From NCBI GenBank assembly GCA_037044905.1, contig JBAOKB010000154.1:124001-188000 (forward strand): a stretch of 64,000 nt of DNA. The letters run 5' to 3'. Position 1 is the stretch's first letter; every line of letters begins with the position of its first letter. The stretch is from Hortaea werneckii. Lineage: Eukaryota; Ascomycota; Dothideomycetes; Mycosphaerellales; Teratosphaeriaceae. Positions 29,868 to 41,448 of the stretch are shown piece by piece. The translations under genes and the position numbers were made by a program. Under the pieces are notes generated by a model, which made no database searches, was not told where the DNA came from, and saw nothing but the letters and a program-made list of their open reading frames with translations.

Positions 29868-30837
29868 TGTCTTGGATTGGTCTCGTGGAGGTAGAGAGAT
29901 AAGTTTTGTTCATAGATCGTAGACCTTTTCTGCATCGCTAATCCTCCCATTACGTGTACGGCTTTTGTACCGATCCTGATGTAGGAAGTGGCAGGTTAGG
30001 CAGAAATCAGCCTGATTGGTATAATGGGTGTCAAATCTACATGATGTGGGAGTGACATTGGCGTGGTCCTTCACAATTCCACTTTGAATTTGCGAGCTTG
30101 CTGAAAAACAGCAGTGATCAAAACCCCAGCAACACCGCACAAGTATCGTGCAAGATGCCCTGGCAATAAACAAAGTAAACAATGTGGACTTTGAACTCCG
30201 CAGACCAGATCACCATCATCGACAGGTAGACAAACCGGTGCACCCCTCCGGACCCGATCGATCAACCGGATTCCCACGCCGGTTGTTTCTTGCAGCTCAA
30301 CAACAGACTAAAACCTGCATCTAACTTCGCCCTCTGCTCGACGTCATTCAGTATAGTGACCGTGAATACTGCAATTGGAGGAACTGGTTAAAATGTTCCG
30401 CCCCCCCGCCATCTCCATTCCTATTTTACCGTCTGGGCAGAGCAGGATTTCCCCGCAGACGTCGGGCTTGGCGCGAGCTTGGGATCTGGAGATGGAGGAT
30501 GTTTAGCTGTAGCCGGCGGCCGGGGACATCCTCTGTGGAGATCTGGAGGGGGTGGGCTGCCGGAACAAAACCAATGTCCGTCAATGGCTGATTGTTCGCT
30601 AGGACGCAAGAACGATCCCCAGCCAACCTAGCCGTCATCTTGCGGCTGTCCTGCAGATTGTCGTTCAGGCACAATGCATCTCACGCTGCGTGGTCTCGCC
30701 TCGGCGACCCACTGCTGTTCCGGAGGGGGAGATCTTGGTAGGCAATACATAGTCAGAGGAGCCCAGGATTGATTGTTGCTGTTGTTGCTGTTGCAGATCT
30801 CGCATTTTACTGCTCATCATAGCAAAGGGGGTTCAAT
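29868..30837. other. intergenic region including the GH51 promoter
   Basis: CYP51 3' flank followed by about 500 nt of GH51 upstream sequence, with a GTTGCT/GTTGTT microsatellite-like tract at about 30774-30795. Candidate CreA and XlnR sites are listed separately. Confidence 0.5.
30451..30633. promoter_or_regulatory. candidate CreA and XlnR-type sites upstream of GH51 gene
   Basis: Matches to the carbon-repressor consensus SYGGRG occur at 30451-30456 (CCCCGC, minus strand) and 30530-30535 (CCGGGG). CTAGCC at 30628-30633 is GGCTAG on the minus strand, fitting the xylanolytic activator consensus GGCTAR. Such short motifs occur often by chance. The support is their position ahead of an arabinan-degrading enzyme. 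Confidence 0.3.
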
Positions 30838-33132
30838 ATGCATCTCAAACCGGTGGCCTTAGCCGCCGCCCTTGCACCCTTTGCGGCCGCTCTTGACGTC
30901 CAGGTTGCCTCCTCCGGCGGCAACAAGACCAGCTACCACCAGTATGGCTTCCTGCACGAGGACATCAACAACTCCGGCGACGGCGGTATCTATGCCGAGC
31001 TTATCGTCAACCGCGCTTTCCAGTCCAGCGAGCTATACCCCGTCTCGCTGAATGGATATCATTCGCTCCATGGGGCTCGGTTGAGCATCCAGAACCTCTC
31101 GCAGCCGCTTTCGGCCGCTCTTGACTCGTCCATGCGTGTTGCGGCTGGCAATGGAAGCAACCGTGCTGGCTTCGAGAACGAGGGTTACTGGGGCATGAAT
31201 GTGGAGTGCCAGAAGTACACTGGTACGTCTTGTCTCACAATCCTGCATTTGATCTCTAGAGCAGCTGCTGACTCTGATTAGGCTCTTTCTGGGTTCGTGG
31301 AGCATATGACGGCTCCTTCACGGCTTCCCTGCAATCGAACTTGACCGATGATGTTTTCGGGTCCGTCGAGGTCCCCTCTCAGGCTGTGGCGGATGACTGG
31401 GTTGAACACACTTTCACCCTCACCCCTGACCGGGACGCGCCAAACAGCAACAACACTTTTGCCATCACTTTCAACCCAGAGGTGAGATTCGAGTTGCCTT
31501 GTTGGAGTCGAGCGATGCTAACAGGATCTAGGGCACTGAGAACGGCTATCTAGACTTCAACTTGATCAGCCTTTTCCCGCCAACCTACAAGGACCGGCCG
31601 AATGGACTTCGAGTTGACCTTGCCCAGGTCCTCGAGGCTTACCACCCTGTGAGTCTGTTTGAGATTACAGTCCGCACTGACTTGTGCTGACATCGCTTGT
31701 TTAGACTGTTTTCCGCTTCCCAGGCGGAAACATGCTTGAGGGCAATACCAACGAGACGTACTGGGACTGGAAGAAGACTCTTGGCCCGCTTCGCGAGCGT
31801 CCAGGATTCCCAGGCGTCTGGGGTTACATGCAGACGAACGGTCTCGGTCTCATGGAATACCTTGAGCTGGCGGAGGACATCAACAACATGACTATCGGTA
31901 AGCAGAGAAGTTGAGCAGCAGGTTTGTTGAGCAATGCTGACCATTCCTTAGTTGTCGGTGTCTGGGCCGGACTTTCTTTGAACGGAGACATCACCCCCAG
32001 AAACGACCTGCAGCCGTTCATTGACGATGCTCTGAATGAGATTGAATTCATCCGTGGCCCGGCTGACTCTCCATGGGGCAGCCGCCGTGCTGAGCTTGGC
32101 CACCCAGAGCCTTTCAACCTGCAGTACGTCGAGGTTGGCAATGAGGACTGGCTTGCCGGTGCCCCAGAGGGCTGGAACAGCTACAAGGAGTATCGGTTCC
32201 CGATGTTCATGCAGGCGATCAACGACGCCTACCCCGACATCCAGGTCATTGCGTCTGGCGCAACATCTGACAACTACACTTTCCCCGCACCGGCTATCGG
32301 CGACTACCACCCTTACCGCGAGCCTGACGCTTTGGTTGAGGAGTTCAACCGATTCGACAATGACCTTGGTCACATTGTCGGAGAGGTCTCGGCCACTTTC
32401 CCTAACAACGGCTCCAAGTTTGACGGACCTCTCTTCGATTTCCCTGCCTGGATTGGAGCTGTCGGTTCGGCAGTCTCGATGATCGGATACGAGCGCAACG
32501 CTGACCGTATTCCGGGCACTTTCTACGCCCCGATCTTGCGCAACATGAACCGCTGGCAGTGGGCCGTCACCATGATCCAACATGCCGCAGACCCAGCTTT
32601 GACCACCAGGTCAGTCAGCTGGTACATCTGGGAGGCGCTTGCAGCATCGCCCATCTCCCACACACTTCCAGCCAACGAACAGTTCGGCCCAGTCTTCTAC
32701 GTGGCAGGTCGTGATGAGAACCGTGATGACGCTCTGGTGTGGAAGGGCGCTTGCTACAACATCTCCAGCAATGACATCTACAACTCCACCTACCGCGCCA
32801 ACAGCACCCGCGTCCCGGTCTCAGTCCACTTCGACGGCGTCGAGGCCGGCACCGAAGCCACTCTGACCATGGTGACCAACCCCGGCGGCGACCCCTACGC
32901 CATGGTTGATCCTCTCGAGGGCAACGAAGTCGTCAGCACCACCGAGACACCCATCACTGCCAACGCCGACGGCGTCTTCGAGTTCTACATGACCGAGTTG
33001 AGCTTGGCCGTCCTGGACACGGGTGTGAACAAGCGTGTCGCTGGCGCCCCTTACTCTCCTGTCGGCAAGAGCAAGCATGACTGGAAGCCGCGGATGGCTG
33101 GGAAGCCCCCGGGCTATCGGCCGGCTGTCTAG
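30838..33132 (+). CDS. secreted alpha-L-arabinofuranosidase, GH51
   Basis: Releases terminal alpha-L-arabinofuranosyl residues from arabinan and arabinoxylan outside the cell. Five exons (30838-31222, 31282-31481, 31532-31648, 31705-31897, 31952-33132), with introns of 50-59 nt, give 691 aa. Residues 1-19 are a signal peptide ending AAA-LDVQ. An N-terminal carbohydrate-binding-like region (GSFWVRGAYDGSF...) precedes the TIM barrel (FRFPGGNMLEGN, VGVWAGL). The acid/base Glu is in VGNEDW (Glu363) and the nucleophile Glu in VGEVSA (Glu443). The C-terminal beta domain ends in a basic tail. Several Asn-x-Ser/Thr sites fit secretion. It resembles the AbfA-type fungal enzymes, but the symbol is left open because paralogues are common. 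Induction by arabinose/xylan regulators is inferred. Confidence 0.95.
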
Positions 33133-33659
33133 TTGGGTCTGTGGTTAATGGGGAGGGAGAATAAGGAAGTAGAATGGCTCGTAGATAATGTATTGGGTCG
33201 TTCGCCAGCTGCGCTCGTATGACTCCAGACTTTTCTTGTGAATTTTAACTTGGTGACTCTAGTTTGTACTTGGCTCGATATTGCTGTCTCATCTGTTTTT
33301 GACGGGTAACAATATCAATTTCGAGAAGGAGTGTGTTGGCACTGTAAAAGGTAGAAGGGAGGAGGGCGGAGAGTTTCCGATGTTAACAACGGTTTGAGCT
33401 TTGGAGGCTATCCCGCGCCTCGGGTGGCCTTCCGAAAGCTTAAGCCTGTACGTCAGCTCACTTGCTGTCTAGACGAATTGCGCATCATCGGTGCTGTTCC
33501 TGAACTTCAACGACACTCGAACGGTAGGTTGACGATTATGAAATAAATCATGAGACACCGCGCAGGGTGAAAAGCGCAGAATGAGACTGCCTACAAATAT
33601 CACCGCCCTGGGGAAATCTCGTTAGATCCAGTACATGCGATCTTGTCGTCACCATCATC
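33133..33659. other. intergenic region, no feature recognised
   Basis: 3' flank of the GH51 gene and promoter of the Lam1/Sip3-like gene. No repeats or clear sites. Confidence 0.5.
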
Positions 33660-36600
33660 ATGGCGGACGACGCAAGCATTTCCACGTTGCCGCAAGCCGA
33701 ACGAGTCGAACGTCCACTACACCTCATACCAGTCGGCCTGAAAGAAGCCGCCCTGGACTCTCCCACGTTCCGCGCCACGGCTCTCCACTTTGCGGATCAA
33801 ATCGAGATTGTAGAACGATGGTTGGAGGGATACGTGAAAGCGGCCTCGAAGCTCGTGGCGGAGGTGAGCTCACTGGAGAGCCTGGTGAACTCATTCCTCA
33901 GTCAGAGCATGCCGCCGGTACAAGTCAGCGAAGCTGTCTTGGATCATGACTATACCATGCTGGCTATGCAGCGGTACGGTGAAGGTGCACGGGAGTTCTG
34001 GCAATCCACCTTGCGAGGCGTAAAGAGGTCCGACAGCACTGTTATAGACCCTATAAAGCATTTCTTGTCTACCGAGTTGCGGGCGTTCAAGGAGAGTCGG
34101 AATGCGTTGCAGGCGACCCAGAAGTCCTTCGATCATGTCATCGCCCGGTACCTGTCGCAAAGCAAGACGAAGGAAGCAAGCAGTCTACGGGAAGATGCGT
34201 TCCAAGTGCACGAGGCACGGAGAGCTTATATCAAGGCGAGCATGGATTTCTGCACCGGTGCACCACAGGTGAGGGCGAGCCTGGACAAGTTGATCGTACG
34301 GATCTTCTCGGACCAGTGGAAGGACATGCGTGCGAGCCGGGAAGCCAACAATGGAATATTCGCCAGGCTGAGCAGTGAAATGGAGCGCGTACGAGGTTGG
34401 AGCTCGGAGATGGACAACAGCGAGCGGGCTTTCAAGCGAGAACTGCTTACGGCGAGAAGGCAGATTGAGGATTCTGTGAGCTCTAGGATCAGACCTAGTA
34501 GGGAGCTGGAGGACTACTCTGCATCCACCGTGCCATATCTCGGTAGTGGCGCTGGCGGTGCGACAGGTATCACGTCCAAATCTGCGAACGAAAGGCTGGA
34601 ACAGCAAGGTTGGCTTTTCATGAAGACTACCACTGGCAAACCCGCGAGGACTGTCTGGTCGAGGAGATGGGTCTTTGTAAAGAGTGGTATTTTTGGGTGG
34701 TTGATCCAAGGCGCGAAGTCTGGTGGCGTTGAGGAAAGTGAGAAGATCGGAGTGCTTTTGTGTTCGATCCGACCGGCATTCCAAGAGGACCGACGCTTCT
34801 GTTTTGAAATCAAAACGAAAGACACGAGCATCATACTGCAGGCTGAGACTCAGGATGAGCTGACTGAATGGATCTCTGCGCTTGAAGTGGCCAAGAAGAA
34901 AGCTCTTGAAGACCCTACCAGCACTGAGACTAGCCCGCTTTCTTCTGGAGTCGACCCTGCATTTGCTGTCAGCTCCCCTGTTGCACCAGAGTTTGCTGCT
35001 AAGCTCGGCGACTCGCAGCTAGACGAGGCGAGAGAAAGCGAAGCATCAGTCGGTATGAGCAGTCTTGCCTCTCGCTCGAGCTTCGATACACCAGCCCCGC
35101 CTCTGTCGACAAACCGGCGGGTCATGAGCCTTGAAAAGCAGGAAGGAGAGGGTGCGCGAGAGCACGCCGCAAGAATCATGTCTAGATTTGATTTGTACAA
35201 ACGGGGAGGAGCATCGCCACGCGTGCCGTCGGAGGCAAGCACTGGCGGCATAGCAAGTCTCATTTCGGCGAGTCATAACATCTTACCTGTCGGTCCAGGG
35301 GCACCGCCGCCTTCACAAGGTAGTGATACTATACACCCTCCAAAACGCAGCAACACCATACCTACTAGCAGTCTTGCGCCGTCCACCCTAGCGAACCCAC
35401 CTGCCCCGACCAATCTGAGCCACACTGCTGTCATCGTCAGCGGCGAGCGTGGTATTGGGATAGGGAGAGCAGCCGAAGGGATGCCGTCAGGAATAATGGC
35501 GAATCTTTGGGGCAGCAGCAACTGGGGCTACGTCAATCGTCTAGGTGAAGACGTGGCAAGGAGACAGCAGTCCTCTTCTCGGCCTGCCTCATCGGGTATT
35601 GAGGGGAAATCTAGATCTCCCTCAGCCTCGCGGGATGACTCAAGTATCATGGACGGCACAGGCTCGGTCCAGCCAGCAGCAGCACCTGAGCTGCCTAAAC
35701 ACCGTAAGACGCTGAGCGCCGCCAATGATACATCATCGTTGAGTGCAATGAAGCTCGGCGATGACAGCGAGGACTTCCCAAATTACTACCCACTGCCACT
35801 CAAGGTCCAACAAGCCCAATTCCGAATGCTATTTCCCTCCGTACCGCGGTCTGAGCAAGTCGTGCTCGTTTTCAGAGCTACGTGGAACCCGAACGAGCAG
35901 CAAGAGTTTCCCGGTAGAGTTTACGTGACCACGCAAGAGGTCTACTTCTACAGCAACCATTTGGGTCTTGTACTCATTACCGGGGCCAGCCTCTCAAGCA
36001 TAAACGAGGTCACTTCGGCACCGGGCCGTGATTGTGACTTCTTGTTCCTCTTACTCAAGGAGAATAGAGAGGATACAGATCAGCGCAGGATAACAATCAA
36101 GGTCTTCCTTGAACCCCTTCGATTACTGCAAAGACGACTGAGCTACCTTGTCCGGAATGCAAACTCCGAAGATCCAGACAGCCTGGAGGAAGTACTGAAA
36201 GTGCTCATCAAGCTTGAGGCGGATGTCCCGCAACGAAGCTCGAGCGTAGAAAGTTGGGAGGACATCACGTACGAGGGTGGCTCGCCAACTACTGTGGGAG
36301 ACCAGCAGAAGAGCCCGCGTCGATATGGAAAGAATGTCAAGGCCAGCTTGCGAATAGACGGAAATCTATACGGCGATCCTGCCAGGACTGGTCGAGAAGT
36401 ACAGAAATTCAAGTTGCCGGCACAGCCAGTGGTGTATGCACCTCAAAGCATGCAGGCCAGTGTAACTCGCGACTTCAATGTCTCGGCCAAGGCGCTCTTT
36501 CATGTCATGTTCGGTGACAAGAGCGCTGTCTTCCAACTGCTGTACGCGAATAGGTGGGCGGACAAGATTTCGCAAAGTCCTTGGACGAAGTCGGCTGAGC

Positions 36601-37826
36601 AAACCAAGGGACCTTGGACACGCAAGTTTACGAGCCAGGATCCAAACTCGCAAATGTCAGATACACAGACTGTCGATGTCTCCAATGACCATTTGTGCTA
36701 TGTGATCACCAATAATAAGAATCCCTGGAGACTACCGTACGCAACGAGATTTGGATTGGTCACCAAGATAGTAATCACACATACCTCGAAGAGCAAATGC
36801 AAACTTGCTATCTTCCAACAAGTCAACTGGCTGCAGGCTCCTCAATGGTCTTATGTAAAGCATTTGATCGAGAAGCAGGCTTTGAACAGCTTGGAAGCTG
36901 ACGCGCTGGATCTTACGAATGTTGCTATGGATCAGGTGGCGAAGCTTGGAAACCACAGCAAGACCAATCGAGCCATCGAGATCTTTGGGGGTATTGGCCA
37001 GCAGCTGCAGGTGCCTCAGATTGATGTCTCAGCTGTGCCCAACGTCGCGCGCAGCATAGTTGCAAACGGAGCCAGACAACAAGAGACTATTGGCTTGCCG
37101 CGACTAGTACTGGATGATGTGTTTGCGAAGACCCTGCAACTCGTCAGCATGGTCATTGATATACTTATTGCCGTTGGCAAGGGCGCAGTTGGAGTCTGCA
37201 CAGCGCACACATTCCTCGTTGCTCTGCTCGCGACGAGCATGATATACAATAGCTGGTACGGCTACCGCGACAGCTTGCTATGGTATCAAGAACGGAGCGC
37301 AGGCAAATTCATGTCACGGGTCGGTGTGACTCCCAACCCCGTCATGGGCCGATCCATCTATCTCCGAGACCTTGAGGAACTCGTCATGCCCGCGGATGTC
37401 AATGCGACACTTGACGCTATGGCGCCGCCTTCGTCTTCGACGGCCGAAGCAAAGACTTGTCGAACAACCTTCAGCGATATGGTCGCTGCGGATGATGCCT
37501 CCATCGCCACGCCGCAGAAACACGCTGCCCGGCTCCATAACACCCGCGATGCGATCGCCAGGTATCGTCACGATCTCCTCATCGCACTCCGCGTCGTCAA
37601 TCGTGTCGAGAGCGATGTCCTCAAAGCCGAGTGGGAGGATTGGGTACGCTCTGAAGAGCGCAAGTGCGCCAAGGTCGAGAAGATGTTGCAGCGCGGTGAG
37701 AGTGGCAAGAAGTCTTCCCAGTCGAGGCTGGAGGTTGATGCGCAGCTGGGCGAGGAGTTCGCTGAATACTGTCGTTCTTGTCGGGCTGAAGTCGCGGGTT
37801 TGCTTAATGAGACTAGGATTATGTAG
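33660..37826 (+). CDS. BAR-PH-GRAM-VASt protein, Lam1/Sip3 (Ysp1) family sterol transfer protein
   Basis: Single-exon 1388-aa protein of the LAM family, which sits at ER-plasma membrane contacts and moves sterol. Domain order: a BAR-like helical domain at about 20-270; a PH domain at about 312-415 (QQGWLFMKTTTGKPARTVWSRRWVF...WISALE); a long Ser/Pro-rich linker; a GRAM-like domain at about 713-830 (FRMLFPSVPRSEQVVLVFRATW...VYFYSNHLG); and a VASt/StART-like domain at about 920-1095 (ALFHVMFGDKSAVFQLLYA...FQQVNWLQAPQWSYVKHLIE). A hydrophobic segment at about 1163-1206 would anchor it in the ER, followed by a helical C-terminal tail. This order is that of yeast Sip3/Lam3 and Ysp1/Lam1. Transport activity is inferred from family, not from residues I can check. 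Confidence 0.93.
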   Translation: MADDASISTLPQAERVERPLHLIPVGLKEAALDSPTFRATALHFADQIEIVERWLEGYVKAASKLVAEVSSLESLVNSFLSQSMPPVQVSEAVLDHDYTMLAMQRYGEGAREFWQSTLRGVKRSDSTVIDPIKHFLSTELRAFKESRNALQATQKSFDHVIARYLSQSKTKEASSLREDAFQVHEARRAYIKASMDFCTGAPQVRASLDKLIVRIFSDQWKDMRASREANNGIFARLSSEMERVRGWSSEMDNSERAFKRELLTARRQIEDSVSSRIRPSRELEDYSASTVPYLGSGAGGATGITSKSANERLEQQGWLFMKTTTGKPARTVWSRRWVFVKSGIFGWLIQGAKSGGVEESEKIGVLLCSIRPAFQEDRRFCFEIKTKDTSIILQAETQDELTEWISALEVAKKKALEDPTSTETSPLSSGVDPAFAVSSPVAPEFAAKLGDSQLDEARESEASVGMSSLASRSSFDTPAPPLSTNRRVMSLEKQEGEGAREHAARIMSRFDLYKRGGASPRVPSEASTGGIASLISASHNILPVGPGAPPPSQGSDTIHPPKRSNTIPTSSLAPSTLANPPAPTNLSHTAVIVSGERGIGIGRAAEGMPSGIMANLWGSSNWGYVNRLGEDVARRQQSSSRPASSGIEGKSRSPSASRDDSSIMDGTGSVQPAAAPELPKHRKTLSAANDTSSLSAMKLGDDSEDFPNYYPLPLKVQQAQFRMLFPSVPRSEQVVLVFRATWNPNEQQEFPGRVYVTTQEVYFYSNHLGLVLITGASLSSINEVTSAPGRDCDFLFLLLKENREDTDQRRITIKVFLEPLRLLQRRLSYLVRNANSEDPDSLEEVLKVLIKLEADVPQRSSSVESWEDITYEGGSPTTVGDQQKSPRRYGKNVKASLRIDGNLYGDPARTGREVQKFKLPAQPVVYAPQSMQASVTRDFNVSAKALFHVMFGDKSAVFQLLYANRWADKISQSPWTKSAEQTKGPWTRKFTSQDPNSQMSDTQTVDVSNDHLCYVITNNKNPWRLPYATRFGLVTKIVITHTSKSKCKLAIFQQVNWLQAPQWSYVKHLIEKQALNSLEADALDLTNVAMDQVAKLGNHSKTNRAIEIFGGIGQQLQVPQIDVSAVPNVARSIVANGARQQETIGLPRLVLDDVFAKTLQLVSMVIDILIAVGKGAVGVCTAHTFLVALLATSMIYNSWYGYRDSLLWYQERSAGKFMSRVGVTPNPVMGRSIYLRDLEELVMPADVNATLDAMAPPSSSTAEAKTCRTTFSDMVAADDASIATPQKHAARLHNTRDAIARYRHDLLIALRVVNRVESDVLKAEWEDWVRSEERKCAKVEKMLQRGESGKKSSQSRLEVDAQLGEEFAEYCRSCRAEVAGLLNETRIM

Positions 37827-38357
37827 ATTATTAGGGTTCAAGATCTTGGATCGTTGAAGTTGCTACGACTTAATTCCACTTCCGACTTCGTGTCTTGACA
37901 ATTTTCTTGGAGCCAAGAGCCCTACTCTCGCCTGCGGTCCGTCCAAGTATAACCAAGTTGTGAGAAGGCTGGTATACCATTGTCCCACATGTTAGAATGC
38001 CTTTCGCTCCTCGATCAAGATACCGTGATGTTAAGAGTTCGAGGGCGTACCTACCCAGGTACCAGCCAACTGACCTCATGTGGCTACATAGTATGTTTCA
38101 ACTTCTCTTCAACTAGACATTCTACACGCGACAAGCGCAGTACAAGTCCAACATCAGGGGACAACACTAACAGCCTCCATCGTCTTATCTCATCACTCGA
38201 TAGGGTCCGAACAATAGAAATCACACATCTAATGAACTGATGAAGGCTTGGGCATGACCTACATAAAACACTTCATCGACGTGCGCTTACTATCATCTAT
38301 TCAGCACCACTAAAGCCTACTCCCCCCACTACCCCGACTTCCACCACCATCCTGCAG
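37827..38357. other. intergenic region between convergent genes
   Basis: Common 3' region of the Lam1/Sip3-like gene and the aspartyl aminopeptidase gene. No coding or structural feature is seen. Confidence 0.5.
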
Positions 38358-40219
38358 TCAATCGACCATCATCTTGGGCTCCAGCTCGCCATAATGCTCG
38401 AAGAAAGCATCGAACAGATTGACACCGTGCTCGACATCATAGCAACCGCCCGTCTCGCGGATACTGTGCATGGCGAGCTGGGCATTCCCGACGTCGATGG
38501 TGCGCATGCCCAGGTTCGCGCTGAGCATGGGCCCGATGGTCGAGCCGCAGGGCATGTCGTTGCGCACGACGAACATCTGCAGCGGGACGCCGGATTTCGT
38601 GACTTTGCTGCCGGGGGGTTGGTACGAGGCGGGTTTGGCGCGGCGGGCGCATTCCTGCAGGAGCACGATGCCGGGGGAGTTGGTGGCGTAGCGGACGTTG
38701 GCGTTGATTTTGATCACGGTGCCCTCGTTCATGTGGGGTTTGTGCTCGGCTTCGTATTTGCCGGCGTAGTTGGGGTTGATGGAGTGGGCCATGTCGGCTG
38801 AGACCATCAGGGATGTGGAGCAGGTCTGCTCGTAGGCTGTGCTGGTATCGTCGGATGCGGTGGAGACTTTGTCGTAGGACTGGTCGGAGCCAGATGAGGA
38901 GCCGGAGGATGGGGAAGACGGGAGGCAGCTTAGTCGACGCACGACGGAGGGGAGCATGTTGGAGTCCGCACCTTGGGCGGAGGTGGAGCCGATTTCCTCG
39001 TGGTCGAAGGTGGCGATCATGCGAATCGTGTTGTCGTTTTGGAGAGCGGAGGATGATGCGACGGATTGGATGAGACCTTCGACGGCGCAGTAGGTCATGC
39101 CGAGGTTGTCCAGACGAGCGGAGTAGACAAACTCGTCGTTCAGTCCACCGATGCATGCCGGTTGGGTGTCGAAGAGAACACACTCAAAGTCGAGAACCTC
39201 GTCTTCCTTGCAGCCTGCTTCCTTTGCCAGCAAGCTAATAAGATAGGGGTGATGACGTTCCTTGGGCGTCTTCAGTGGCTCGAACGCAGCTTCCTTCTCG
39301 GCATCCGTCTCAGCTTTCTTCACCTCCTCGCCCGTCTTGCCTTGTCTGTTCAATTCGGCAGATACCAAGCCAGTGATTGGGAATAGCTGTGCCTCCTTGT
39401 TGAACTCGAACGGCACGCTGCCACCGAAGTGCACTGCCAGGTTCGGAATCCTGCATACTGGCTTGTTGATCTTCACCAGCCTCTGCTGCACCTCACCACT
39501 CTGTCCACTCTTGACCATCACTCTACCAGCTACGCCGAGATCGCGGTCAAACCAGGTGTGCCACATGCCGCCTCCATAGGTCTCGACGCCAATCTGCATG
39601 AACCCCTCCCCTGAGCGTTTCGAAATGGGCTTGATACGCAAGCATGGCGAGTCGGTATGTGCGCCCACAATGGCGAGAGGGTTGCCAGGTCGCCATTGAG
39701 AGCCGATGGCGAAGGCGACGAGGGTCGAGGTGTTGCGGGTCAGATAATACTTGCCGCCGGGCTGGAGGGTGGAGTTCCATGAGTCTCGTTCCTATAGAGA
39801 TGAGGTTTGCAGTCAGCATTGACGTCCAAGCAAGAGCGCCATGTGTGCCTTCCCATCAAGGTGGCGAGGCGGGACCGGGTTCCCGGTTGAGAGGGACCTA
39901 CCTTGATCTGCTTAAAGCCGGCCTTCTCCAATCGCTCTCGGGCTGAGCGGACTGCGTGGAAAGCTAGATTACTATGTCAGTAACCAGAGCGCTTCTGGCA
40001 TGCACATATGTGTGCTTCTGTCTGCGTACGAGTCGGCGAAGCATTGAGGAAGTCCACAAAGTCCTCTGCCCGTTTCAATGACGCCTTGCCTGCCATCTCG
40101 CTTTCGGCTCGTCCTAGCGGGATACTTCGGAACGACCTCGTGGTCTGGAAAGTGGTAGTCTCTAGTCCAAGGGCGATTCGACTGCTACTGCTTCGTAAGA
40201 GGATTGCAAGTGTCTTCAT
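38358..40219 (-). CDS. aspartyl aminopeptidase (M18 family)
   Basis: Zinc metallopeptidase that removes N-terminal Asp/Glu from peptides (Ape4/DNPEP type). Exons 40219-40030, 39963-39902 and 39791-38358, with introns of 66 and 110 nt, encode 561 aa. The M18 signatures are visible: GAHTDSP near residue 127 (metal-binding His and Asp), FDTQPACIGGLNDEFVYSARLDN, TFDHEEIGS (catalytic Glu pair), MVSADMAHSINPNY and the C-terminal RETGGCYDVEHGVNLF. The joined first exons read ...NASPTPFHAVRSARERLEKAGF, the normal family N-terminus, which confirms the splice. The first 40 residues (MKTLAILLRSSSSRIALG...FRSIPLGRAE) are basic and hydroxylated with no acidic cluster, like a mitochondrial presequence. The second Met (MAGKASLKRAEDF) would give the ordinary cytosolic form. 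Confidence 0.94.
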
Positions 40220-40532
40220 GCGGATACAGTGCGATGTGTCTGTCCGCCGTCTTGAATCGCCGGGTCACGCCCCCGCTGCGGTGTAACGACACGACGTCTC
40301 CGAACGTGGGATTTCTGGCCCAAGCTCCTTCCTCTTCCTGGAGATAACGCCGGCCAAACCTTACCTCCGGAGGTACCATAACTAGGAGGTAGCACATGAC
40401 GTGAAGCGAACTTCATTCGCAACCTTGGAAACGTTTCCGCATTTCTTCCCTTTTACTGCTTGACATGCTTCTGACATAACATCTACTCAGAACCCACAGA
40501 AGCTCCTACGTGATCAGACATCTCACATAACA
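40220..40532. promoter_or_regulatory. short divergent promoter between aspartyl aminopeptidase and DUF202 genes
   Basis: 313 nt separate the two start codons, so regulatory sites are probably shared. I recognise no specific factor site. A CT-rich patch at 40325-40345 lies within it. Confidence 0.4.
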
Positions 40533-41006
40533 ATGCTCTCGCGCTTCTCGCGCCTCCTCCGCACGGAGGCTCTGGCCAACACTGGCTCTCTCGCCCGGGA
40601 CCTTCTGGCATCTGAACGCACCTTCCTAGCCTGGACACGTACCGGTCTCGGCTTCATCGCGTTGGGAATCGCGCTGGAGAAGGTCGAAGCATTTGCTCAG
40701 CTTGCGCCCCAATTGCTACAGCTGCACAATACCGAGGATACCAAGATCGCTGCCGGGGCTCTCGTAGGCAGTGGAACGCTGTGCGTAGCACACGGCACCA
40801 CGAGATACTTCGGTAGCATGCGTGACCTCCGCGCAGGCGTTTTCAGACCGAATAAGGTCGGCGTGATCGGGCTGGCGGTGGGAAGCTTAGGACTGGCTTT
40901 CGCAGGCACGCTCTTGGTCTTGCAGAGTGATAGGAAACAGCATGATGAGAGAAAGCAGCGGAAAGAAGAAAAGATGGAAGGGATGAAAGTCAGAGCTTCA
41001 AATTGA
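40533..41006 (+). CDS. DUF202-family small membrane protein
   Basis: 157-aa protein with three hydrophobic segments at about 43-62, 78-95 and 108-130, following the DUF202 signature LLASERTFLAWTRTGLGFIALGIALEKVE. The first 25 residues are basic (MLSRFSRLLRTEALA), compatible with a mitochondrial or organellar targeting segment. The C-terminal tail is strongly charged (SDRKQHDERKQRKEEKMEG) and probably cytosolic. Members of this family include the membrane part of VTC proteins and small stand-alone proteins like this one. Function is unknown. It is divergent from the aspartyl aminopeptidase. Confidence 0.85.
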   Translation: MLSRFSRLLRTEALANTGSLARDLLASERTFLAWTRTGLGFIALGIALEKVEAFAQLAPQLLQLHNTEDTKIAAGALVGSGTLCVAHGTTRYFGSMRDLRAGVFRPNKVGVIGLAVGSLGLAFAGTLLVLQSDRKQHDERKQRKEEKMEGMKVRASN

Positions 41007-41448
41007 TAGGTGAGCCGAAGGTCATCAGCTGCTATGGAGCTCTCCTCTTGTTGTAATGCTCATAAGGGGGCCTTGCCATCGTTCGGACGAGCCCGCATCG
41101 CTCGAACCATCTCGAATCATCGACGAGACTACCTTGGCAACAAAAAGTGCGATGAGCGCCACATATGCTACGCGCAGGGTGCTTGCAACTCACACGATCA
41201 TGCATTCGAGATTGTCTTTGGAATTTCGTCATTTGAGCCAGCAGCAGTCGGATTGGAAGCACAAATCTTGGATCTCAGACGAGGTACTGTGTACACTTGA
41301 GGTCACAACGATTCGGATGACTGTTTGCCTTCATTTTCCAGCGCATCGTCTTTTCTTGCTTACTTTACGAACTTGGTTGGCGGTCATCTTTGACTGCTGA
41401 TCGTAAGTGGGTTTCGACCTCAGATTCTGCCGTGCTCGCGTCACGGCG
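41007..41448. other. intergenic region between convergent genes
   Basis: No coding signal is recognised between the DUF202 gene and the 3' end of the next, leftward gene. Confidence 0.5.
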
